From Apostichopus japonicus (lineage: Eukaryota > Echinodermata > Holothuroidea > Aspidochirotida > Stichopodidae), in assembly GCF_037975245.1 (NCBI RefSeq), contig NC_092574.1, positions 20,719,213 to 20,783,212 of the forward strand: a DNA stretch of 64,000 bases, written 5' to 3'. The position numbers and the translations under genes are program-made. A model generated the notes under the pieces. It was not told the origin of the DNA. It was given only the letters and a program-made list of their open reading frames with translations, and did not search any database. Below, piece by piece: positions 30,101-42,100 of the stretch. The number at the start of each line of letters is the position of its first letter. The first letter of the stretch is position 1.

Positions 30101-33100
30101 GGAAGGCACCAGCATTAACCACTGAGCTAACACTCCACTTTTGACCTAAAGATGCCAACAATATCTCGTTAATTCCGATCACACACCTGGATTGATCACA
30201 CAGTCCTTCTCGTCGTCTATTTGTTCCATGACTGGGGGTGGTCCGGCTAATTTCAGATCATACTTTCCTTCCTTCCCCATCCTGTAGGAGTTGGTGCTAC
30301 CTGTATCCCACTGGACCCGGATCCAACCGTCCTCTCCCAGCTCGCCTATGACACGCCCTTCACTAGGCGGGGGTCCGTCCTGTGGAAGATGGGGGGCGGG
30401 GGTGAATTTCTTCCAAGTTTTAAAGGTAGATGAGGTACATATCAAACTTACCATTAGGTGAATTTAATAATAGTAATAAAATTAAAATTAATTAATTAAA
30501 GTAAAAACGATGATGGTCTCATCAATGAGAGTGGGCTGTTAACAATCAAAAGAGCCATCCAGTTAAACTGAACCAGTTAATAATATTGCTATTGGTTTTG
30601 TTTCTTGATTTTGCTACTTTGATTATCTGCAGATGTTTATGCTTTACAGAGTTTCTACATTGCACTTGTAATTTGAGCGAAGATGCTACAAATATAAACT
30701 GAAACCAGCTACAGTACTTTAAAATTTTTAATATGACTATGACTGTTTCACCTTTAAACATTTAACTGGACGGTAGAACCTCGATTATCCAAACCCATTT
30801 ATCCCAACGCCCGATTTTCCGAACCAGTCATCCGTTATTAAGAAAAGTCTGGATGCCAAATAGATTATCACCTACTAGCCTACTACAAAAATGTCTGATT
30901 GAAATTTGCATCAAGATTGTTACTGCTCTACAAAAGAGTTGTTATTTTCCAATCACACATTCACAACAATATATGTTCATTAGGCTAGCGCTTGTGTGCC
31001 TAGCTTGCTGGCTATGGCCTTGTGATACTGGATATGAGCCATTGACACCTTTTTACTCCCCACGAAGATTTATACACCAGTCGAAATTCCAGCTGCGGCC
31101 AAATTTTTCCATGATAGTGTGAAAAGCTCACTGTATGAGTAGCAATTACAGATTATACAATCTTCACACTTTCTTACAATGCCGGGATAATTTACTTTGC
31201 AGTGGTTGCATCATTTTTAGATTTATTAACTTTCAAGATATCCCCTAATCAGCGGTTGTGACAAGGAAGTTTATGACAAATGAGCTCATTGAATTAAATG
31301 TTGATGAATAGGGAACCATTCAAATCGAAATTGCTTCATATTGATTAGAAAAGTACACACACATGCTTTTTTATATTAAAAATTCTGAATACAATCGTCA
31401 AAAAATCAATTCATAAACATAGAAAATACTACATACCATCATTTAGAAGGCATAACATCCCACTACATAGGTGTGCCTTACGGTCGGAACTCAGTTAACT
31501 GATGAAACTTTGATTATCCGAACTTTTTCGATTATGCGAACTACCTCAGGTCCCGACCAGTTTGGATAATGGGGGTTCTACTGTACTTTAATATTCAACT
31601 TACCTGATCTCCCCATTTCCAATCTTGACCTCTCACCACCCTGGTTCCGACCTTCATCAATATTGCGAGTTCTGGTCCGCTGGTCGGCAGAGACACAGGT
31701 TGTGGTTTACTCCTGGTCTCTTCGTAGACCGTAGCCACAAAGTCTGTCGTTTCTGAAGGTATTTCTCGGTGGAACTCTATCAAAAGTAAAAACAAATAAA
31801 ATGAGCTCAAGGTCTTTTTTATGGAGATTGACACAGAACTTAATTGTGTTCGTCATGCACACAGCCAGTGCCAAAACATTTAGAAAGCAAATATGCCACA
31901 CATTTAAGTGAGGACTCAGTGTGTGAGAATGTATCATATTGTCAGCATTCGTTCATACATTGAGTTAGCCTGAATATGGTCTGACCGATGCCAAGAGAAT
32001 TAGTTCAATGGTGCTCTTTCATTGCAGTGTTAATACTGACAAGAGGGTAGTCTTACCTGTCAGTCTTAGTGTAGTCTGCACCAGACCAATAACACCCCCC
32101 AATTCAACAACTGACTGATGCCCCTAGAAATGTATCATTGGTGCCCTATTATTGCAGTGTTAATACTGGCAGGATGGAAGTCTTACCTGTCAGTCTCAGT
32201 ATGGTCTGCAACAGACCAACAATGCCACTGTTCAACAACTGATTGATGCCACTAGCTGGTTGTCTGATGCCAGCAGTCCTATCAGTGTCTGACCGATGCC
32301 AATAGAATTAGTTCAATGGTGCCCTTGTATTGCAGTGTTAACACTGGCAGGCGGGAAGTCTTACCTGTCAGTCTCAGTATGGTCTACAACAGACCAACAA
32401 TGCCACTGTTCAACAACTGACTGATGCCACTAGCTGGTTTGTCTGATGCCAGCAGTCCTATCAGTGTCTGACCGACGCCAATAGAATTAGTTCAATGGTG
32501 CACTTTTATTGCAGTGTTAACACTGGCAGGCGGGAAGTCTTACCTGTCAGTCTCAGTATGGTCTGCAACAGACCAACAATGCCACTGTTCAACAACTGAC
32601 TGATGCCACTAGCTGGTTTGTCCGATGCCAGCAGTCCTATCAGTGCCAGTATAAAACGAGCGTGTGGGATGTGTTGCCGTGGCTGGTTGCTAGGTTGCTC
32701 CAGCCTGCACTGCTCCGATAAGGCGGTGTCTGCCTCCATGACTAGCTTCCGTAGCATTCCCAGGGCCCATTGGTTGAGCTTGGAGAACCTTGTTTGTAAG
32801 ACGACTTTATAATATGGAGGGATGTGACCGACATTCGTGAGGCAATTCCACGAAGACCTGAAGCAGTGGAGAAGATGAACATTATGCAAAACGTCTGTGG
32901 AGTTTCTAATACAAACAAACACAAACTTTCTGAGAGAAGTAAGAAAGTTAAAAATGGGGAATCTCACAACGTGATAAAATTGCAATTTCTTCTCGTTTCA
33001 AAAAAGATTATAATTTTTTTTTTTTTTGAGGTTCGAGGACATCATTAACAGCCCCTCTCCTTCCTTCTTATGGACTGATTTCTTTGCATAATTCAAACAG

Positions 33101-36100
33101 TCATTCCTCCAGGCAGTTTAATGTGTCAAATCTGCACATCCCCCCTAAAGGTCATCCTATATGTTGCTGCCACCGTCTGTCACCATGCAACTATATTTTA
33201 AACTTACCACCTTACAAGTCCCCATTTGTCTAAACGATTAGAGAGAGGCAATTTAGATTTAAATTGCCTTGCCCCCAAGGACATAAGATAATGATCTGGC
33301 CAGGACTCAAGTCCACCGACTTATTAACCACTTGACCGATGCTTGTGAAAAACAACCACAATGCGCCTTAAAGTGGACTTGCATTTCAAAATCACATTCC
33401 ACTTTGCCATCAGGTTCACCTCAGTTAAAAGTGTAAATGGTCTGGATTAACTGTTAAAAAGTATCCTTGTCCAGAATGGTAAGATTGGTTGGTATAATCT
33501 TTTCAAAACAAGTTTTTTTTTGCCAAATTAAGACCACATCAGGTCCTGCTTGTAATGTACACAATAATAAAGGTATAATGGTTGGCTGTTTTCACAGTGT
33601 TAGTCGCTTATGTACTATTTACACCTAGGTTTATGTATGGAAGCCAAGTATAACGCATAGTAACTGTAGGATTCTGTGAGAGTTAAAAGCCAGTTGTTTT
33701 AGGTTTGCTTCAAAATATTCTCTTACAAATGCAGCAGGGGTGTATCTACAGGGTGGAGGGTTGTATCCCCTGCGCCCTTGCCCCTTTTCAACTTCACTTA
33801 GGAGTGTTAGCTCAGTGGTTAATGCCGGTGCCTTTCAATCATAAGGTCCCCGGTTCGAGTCACTCCCAGATTAATGTATGTTGTCTAGTCACAGAGAAGT
33901 TGACAATTGACAATTCATAATCATGGACATTAAATATGAATGTAAGAGATTGACTTCGGTCAGCTTACAGCTTTGATAAGCCAATGAGGCTTCTTCACGA
34001 GTTCCTGCTTGCAGGAGGATCTTAAATACATACATACATACATACAAATACATACATAAAATTACAAAGCAGTAATCAGCACAACCTTACGATTAGATCT
34101 AACCATCGACATAATTCATCCTCCAAATACAACGCACAATTGGACGTCTACATTTTTAGACCCCACCCTTCATGGGAGTTGACTTCAACCACCCCGGGGC
34201 CACATCCCCTTCATTATTAAATCCTGGCCCTTTGCCACAAATGGTTGCGCCCTGTGAGAGGTCACGCCTAATGTGGGACAATGTGCACTGCCTTGCCGGA
34301 CCTTCCAGCCAGCCTGTCTGTTAATTACCTCTTTGGTTCCAAGAGTCCCAGCCAACCGGTCAGCATGGCGTATCTAACCGACGACACAAGGTGTTCTTTC
34401 CTCAGCTGCGATATTATAGTTTCTACTCCTTCCAATCTACTATCGTACCTCTCCAACTGTCGATACAATTTTGAAACAACAAAGGATGATTATTTACAAG
34501 CGGTGGGAACATTCAACATACATTGCAACATAGCGGTAACTCCTTGTAATGTAATGTAACCCAATAAATAATTAAACCGTCACAAAGCTGGCATGTACAT
34601 AACAGGGTTTTCTGTGCCCGTCCACTGCGATTTGCGATACTGAAGCATGCTTCCCATTTTGCAGTGTACCAGATCCACAGTTTGTCTAATGGTTAGTTGT
34701 AACCATAGAGATTTACTAAAAAAAACTGACACGTTTTAAGTTGGCTAACGACATAGATGGGTTTTCACTTGCGATTCTGACACAGCACTAGAGCTGCCGG
34801 TGCACAGATAAATTAGCCTAACCAAGTTTAATCCTTGGGTTAGACCTTATGTCTCCCGTAGAGACAGCCATGGGACAGTGTCAAAACTAGGCCACTGACA
34901 GGGCTGCAGCCTCCTGTAGGCAAGCTGCGCAGGATGTAATCTTTTGTGCTCCACAGTTTTACACAAAAAGAAAATGCTGGTTTGCAGAGTGAATCACTGT
35001 TGCGAGATATTTGGTTCTCACTAGCCGACCAGGTTTTTACAGCTGTTGCAGATTTCATATTGAACACAGCTGAATGACAACTAGACCATGAAAGGCTAAA
35101 ACAATGGTCTTTAGTAGAATACTTTTCTGCAAAAGCTGCTCATGAAAATCACCTTTTTAGAAATAAGAAATTGAAAATACAGTGTGACTGCTAAAATAAC
35201 CAAACCCACAATGATAAAATTATTACTCATTAAATTATAAACCATTTTACTAGTATTCCATCTTTAATGTCACCCTCAGAAATTATTATCTATAACAATG
35301 ACCATTTATTGTGTTAATACAACAGTGCCTCCATGAATAATACAAATAACATGCCCACACCTTACAACAGAGCGCGGTCTATTACTTTTATTGTGTTAAT
35401 ACAACAGTGCCTCCATGAATGATGCAAATAACATGCCCACACCTGACAGTAGAGTGCAGTCCATATTTTTATTGTGTTAATACAACAGTGTTTCCATGAA
35501 TAATACAAATAACATGCCCACACCTGAAAGTAGAGTGCGGTCCGTATTTTTTATTGTGTTAATACTGCAGTGCCTCCATGAATAATACAAATAACATGCC
35601 CACACCAGACAGTAGAGTGCGGTCCGTTCTTTATTGTGTTAATACAACAGTGCCTCCATGAATAATACAAATAACATGCCCACACCTGACAGTAGAGTGC
35701 GGTCCGTTCTTTATTGTGTTAATACAACAGTGCCTCCATGAATAATACAAATAACGATGCCCACACCTGACAGTAGAGTGCGGTCCATATTTTTTATTGT
35801 GTTAATACAACAGTGCCTCCATGAATAATACAAATAACATGCCCACACCTGACAGTAGAGTGCGGTCCGTTCTTTATTGTGTTAATACAACAGTGCCTCC
35901 ATGAATAATACAAATAACATGCCCACACCAGACAGTAGAGTGCGGCCCATATTTTTTATTGTGTTAATACAACAGTGCCTCCATGAATAATACAAATAAC
36001 ATGCCCACACCTGACAGTAGAGTGCGGTCCGTATTTCTGCCATGTCGATGCCGGTACCGTGAATAGCAAAGTCCACCACCTGTGACATGAGGGCGGTCTG

Positions 36101-39100
36101 GGCCGAAGAACCGGTCATACGCTGGCGTAACCATTTGAACTTTCTTGCACTTGTGATGGCACTGACCACTGACCTCCATGAGTCCTGTAAGACGAAAGCG
36201 ACATTTACTCTGAAGTGAAGAAGGTGATGTTGTGAGCTGAAACTCAAAAACTTCAAAGGAAAGTCAAAACACTCATACACAGACGTACACCAGGGATGTA
36301 AGTGCAGCCAAAAAAAAAAAAACCGGAAAACTATTTGGAGAAACCAGGGGAATGCCTTCCTAACACATCCTACTCCTAGCTCTGAATACTTACGCACTAT
36401 CGTTATGTTAGGCTAGCTCAAAAGTATTAGCGCTAATACATCCTACCCCTAGTTCTGACTACTTACACACTACCGTTATGTTAGGCTAGCTCCAAGTAAC
36501 GAATACGTCGCAGCGAAATCCGGAAAAAAAAAACAGTTTCACATTTGAAAGCGATCACGAATATCGACTATCATATGCGGATCCCGTAGATTTAGCCGCT
36601 CACAAATATCACAAGCGTTAATTCCGAAACTTATGTCGAACACCAGCAGTTACGAATCAACGTGAATTAGGCAAGGTTTTTCAACGACAGAAATGAGCTA
36701 TGGCGATTTGAAGTTCGCACGTACGCAACGATGTTCACATGGCACACACAATGTTGTACAGTGCAATGCGATGTGTAACAGGAAATGGTATTTTGATTGA
36801 TCAATGAGTGAAAATTGAAGTTAGCTTGCTGCAACGGGCCAGGCATTTTTGCCGCTTTGTGTCTTTGATATTTGTACAATTTTGTGGAACTTTATTGGAA
36901 TTTATAAAAAAAAACGTATTTCCGTAAAAATACGGAAGACTTACATCCCTGGTACACATATGAAAAGAACAGTCATAAACATAATAGTTTGGCAAAATGC
37001 AAACTGTATCAGTGGTAAGTTGCTACACAACCACACATTCGAGAATTTGTTATCAATATTTATATTTTTGTTCCAGGGAGTCTCCTACTTTGTTAAGTCT
37101 TTTTAAGACTTTGTAGGAGACTTCCTTTCCCATTGTACGCAATTGGCGATGAAACAAAATATAATGAATATATCATATATGGTTAATATAATAGTAAAAG
37201 TGGTTTGTGGTTTATGAAAAGATATATAAACTTTATCTCAATACCAAAGAGAAATATTTACTTCTTCAAGTCTAGTACAAACTATAAACCTACCTACCGA
37301 TGACTAATAAATGATTCATTCTAGTATGCAGAGCAAAGTGAGACATACGTGTCAGAAGAAAGGGCACAGTGCACGCTACCTTTTCACAACTGCAGGATGC
37401 CTTACCTATACCACAAACCAGGATTTTGTTGTGTCAAGTTCACATTTTGATCAAACACCTTTCTCACCTTGTGTCTGGATTTTTTCTCTTCTTTGCTGTC
37501 CTGTTTCTTAGACACTTCTTTGGTTTCTTCGTCGGACAGAACGGTAGTTGAACCATCTGGCGATTCTTTGACTTTCAATCTCTCATCTTTGCCCTCGTCC
37601 TCCTCACTGTTTGCAACCGCTCCTACCAGAAGAGACGAGGCAAAAAACCAAACGTTGGTTCGTTAACTTTTTGCAGATGATAGAATACTGCTTCTCTTGT
37701 GCTTTTTACGGCTTATTTCTTGTTGTTTTCTATGTTAATCACGTTTCTACCAAAATATAGAAAATTAATCAGCTAGATTGTAACTTGTACCAGTGACCTT
37801 AGGGTTGCAAAACCGTCCACCCTTACCAACTGATCTGTTGTCAGGTTACAAAAATTATAATTGAGAAACTTATCTCGAAAACTGCTTTTGCCTCATCAGA
37901 TAAATATTTAGGTTGAGTATGAGACTAAAGTTAAGCATAAATGGGCCTGTTAAGTGTTCAATATTGTCAGCTCAAAATGTGCTACTGCAAACTATGAAGA
38001 TAATGATCACAAATGAAACTAGCAGACTCTTATCTCAAACACGAATGGAGAGACCCATAGCATGGCTGGTTGGTTGGGTGGGGGTGGGGGGTGGGGGGTG
38101 GTAGGGGATAGGGGTTAGGAATTGGGGGTTGGGGCAGTGCAGGGTGGGGTGGGGTGGAATGGGTTGGGGATGGGTTGCTTCATGCTTACCAAACACACAA
38201 AGGGAGAGACCCATAGCACCGCTGGTTTTTGGATGAGACAGACATTTTATCATGGTGGTTGTTGTTGCTCTTCTGGTTGGAGGGGGGTAGGGGATAGGAA
38301 TGGGGGTTGGGGCAGTGTGGGGTGGAATGGAGATGGATTGCTTCATGCTTACCAAGAGCAGCTGCTGCCTCTGTTCTGCTCGTCTGTATCATCTGGTGGA
38401 CGGCATTCTTCCAGCGAGGTGGGGTGTTCAGTATCTTGAGTCTCTTGAGAGCCTGGACTTCATTACCGATGGCCGGACGTAATTCTCTGAATAGAAACTG
38501 GCATCTCTCCACGATGGGTGCGCATAGTTCTTCATACTGGACGTTTCGCTCTTGATGGGTCTAGTTGGCACAAAACAACCAGAAAAAAAAGAAAGACAGA
38601 TTTAGGGTTATGTCATCATGGTTCTTTGCACCACTCTGACATTTACCACAATTGTACCACTATCTGGATCCATCAAGCGAATAAATTAGTGGGTAAAGAT
38701 TTACATTAGCAGTTTTGAAGTTTGTTTACAGAGATAATATCCAAGGTTATACAAATGACGCTCTGCAATACAAATCTTCCATTTAATGAATCATTTTGTT
38801 TTTGGCCAAATTGTGCACAACTATGCTAAGCTAAATAACTCAAATTACTCCAGGATTGGTGTATTCTGATGCCATCTTAGTTCACTTCCAACCAGATCAT
38901 ATTTTTGTGATTGATTGCTCTGTGGAATCTGTGCAAGACTCACTCGATCCTACTGATCAGGGTGGCACAAGCAGGAGTTGGGGGAGAGGGAGGGGGGGGG
39001 ACACAAATCCTACCACCCTATTATCACACTCAGACTGCAATGTAAGGATATAACCTATAGAAAATGCATTTTCAATAAGCAAAAGGAAGCACCTTATGCA

Positions 39101-42100
39101 TTTCCTATGAAGTTTCCTAGCGGGGTGTGGGATACTTGGGTGGGCTTAAACTATGAATTAACAACTTTTCAGTGTGGCAATCATGAGATGCTGTGAGCAC
39201 GATACTGGTGACGAATAATCAACAAATAATTTAAATGCTTCGCTACCTTTCCTCTCTCCGGATTCAAACCCATTTTATCCTATAGAAATCAAGACCCATA
39301 AAATACATTGATATTCAAACCATGAATCTTGTACTCATTAGCATAATTCTTGGCAGGTCAAAGGGATAGTGAAAACCATTTCTCCCACACAGACAAACTT
39401 ATGTTACACAGATCGTCTCCAAACTCACCTTCATCAGATGTCTGCGGGTCTGGTACACCACTCTGCAGATTTCCGACAACGACTTTGGAATGTAGTGCTT
39501 GTGGTGATGAAGCAGTGAGCCCTCTCCCTGTCCTTGATGTTCCACTAAGGCCAAGGCGACGTGGCCGAGATCGTGGTGCTTCAATATGCAGGCCACTAAA
39601 AGCCGAACCGTCTCTTCCACCGGGTGCATGGGTGCAAACTCGATCGGCAGGACAAAGTGGCGACTGCGACAGTAACGTTCGCAGATGTCTAGGAACGCCT
39701 TGACCTTGGAATCCTGCAGCCTTCCTTCGGCCAGACCTTGGAGGAACGGTTTGGCGGCGTCCCACGGGGGGTTCATCCTCGTGTGCGACTTCTCCTTATC
39801 GCCGTTCTTGGGCTTGTCCTGCTCCGAGTCGCTGTGGATCTCTGCCATCTGTTTGTGCTCCTCCCGGTCGGGGGTGAGAGTGGGTCTCCGCCCTAACTGT
39901 AGACCCCCGCTGAACAGCTGCGACGTCAGCCACTGCTGAGTCTCCACTTCAGGCGGCGAGAGCGGCGAACTCCGTGCCTGGTGACTGGAGTGAAGGCCGA
40001 TCAGGAGACCCAGGGCTCGTTCCGCGTCCATCAGAGGAAACACTGCTGCCGAGGCTTCGCTGATTGACAAGGAATCTTGTTCAGGCTGAGGGGGGAGGAT
40101 ACAAGTGAAATATCAATGTAACTTCTACCCGTGGAGGGGTAACATACATTATTGTAATGTGATGAATTTCTACTTATAATTTCTAATTATACAAACACAC
40201 ATACATATGTTTATATTGTATATATACATTTATGAATATATGTATATATATATATATTTTTACAATTGTATCTATAAATGTATATGTTGATATAATATAT
40301 ATATATATATATATATAGAAGCTCTCGCATCTCACGGCCGGGGGTCCAGGGGCCCGCTTAAGGTAAATAACAGAAAAAGGTGACGTTATTATCATGTTTT
40401 ACGGCAAGGGAAAGATAAATTTGTTACTTTTGTTGTATTTCACAAGCATTTTACTATTTTTTTGTGCCGGCCAGTGGACTGTTTATTCACTTCCAATGCT
40501 GGCCGACAGGCGTGAGTGGCGGTTACCACCGGCCGCCGCCAGCCGGCGTGGCTATAACCCTGTATATATATATATATATATATATATGTATTTGTCTTTT
40601 TCACCTTATTTGTCTTTTTCATCTTATATAACACAGACAAGCTACATTGTCTGCACTATCTTTAACTTCTCTCCGACTCTATGAGAGATTGTGATAGTGA
40701 CTTCTAAAGCTGGTAATAATTTTCATACTTTTTAGAGCTAAAGCATAAAAACTGTTTGAAAGTGCAAGTGTTCTTTTACCTCAACACACAGCCCGACACA
40801 CATTGCTTCCATGGCAGCTAAAGCGTCTGCTGAATGCTCTTTGGCATGGAAAGCTTCGGTTGCATCTCGTCCTGTTGAGAGAAGGACGAGGGTCAAGAAA
40901 ACGTGATATGTTACGTTTGATACGGATAGGTCCCTGGTCGTGAATGTGTCTGAGATACACACATTACCACTTGGCCACAAAATGTCTCCAAGTTAAACAC
41001 TCTATCATCAGCGATTAATAAACAGTCAAATCAGAATGTAGATCACCGATAACTCACCAGCATATGCTCTCAGAGTGTCAACACCACACGGGGCACTTGC
41101 CATAAATGTCTCCAGGTTATAGACTTTACCGTCAATGATAACCCACATGCCGTCATCTTTGTTGTGGTTGTCAATGTCTGCTTTGCTGATGATCGGGTAC
41201 TCGGAATACTCTGATAGGGACCTTACGCTGGGTGTTTTACCTGTAGCGAGGAAAACACAAAATCAACAGTCACAGGTGCCAACAACAAAGCATAGTGCAA
41301 ACACATGTTAGACTAAAAATATTGTAACCAATACACCATAAATATTATCTGCTAATCCTGACCATGCTATCTTACCATGTAACATATATATCACTTGTTA
41401 ATACCAACCATGCTATGTCACACTTTACCATCTTGATTACATGATAGTCCTGGCCATGTACCATATGTTAGGTTACCATGCCCCATATTCAATATCTGTT
41501 AACCCTGGCCACTTACCAAAGATTAACTGTTTATCTTACATAACCCTGGCAATGTACCATAGATTCACTATTGTACCATTTATATTACCTGCTCATTCTG
41601 GCCATGTACCATAGATTTACAGTGTACCATATCCATTACCTGCTAATCCTGGCCATGTACCATACATTTACCATGTACCTGATATATTACCTGTTATCGC
41701 TGGCCATGTACCATACAGTTACCGTGTACCGGATATATTACCTGTTCATTCATACTTAGTAAAGATTCCTAAATCCTATTGGTCCATTCAGGTCAGCTGA
41801 CCGTGGTTAATCCTGTGAGTAACGCACGGTAAAATTACGGGGCATCACTTTAAATAAATCTTTGGTTATATGTAACCAAAAATGTTTTGTTTTATGATTT
41901 TTCCCCACACAAATGGTAGTGTATGAATGAACGGGGTTAATCAACGGTCTAGCGTGCGTTACTCACATGATTAATGCACTCCGGGTGTTAATGTTATCGC
42001 TGGATGCACTCGGGCTCCGCCCTCGTGCATCGCTTGCATTTTTCCCCGATCGTGCATTAATCCTGTGAGTAACGCACGATAGACCGTTGATTAACCCCTT

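Noticed and set aside
33801-33865. Possible tRNA gene
   Set aside because: A and B boxes are present, but the sequence recurs with a shared non-tRNA body at three other places, so it is a SINE head, not a functional tRNA gene.
35305-36035. CRISPR-like regular repeats
   Set aside because: Units are contiguous tandem copies without unique spacers, in a eukaryotic intron. It is a minisatellite.
39350-39703. Plus-strand ORF of 117 codons over E20
   Set aside because: It is the antisense shadow of the well-conserved HERC2 exon E20. The same applies to the plus-strand ORFs over E52, E54 and E57.
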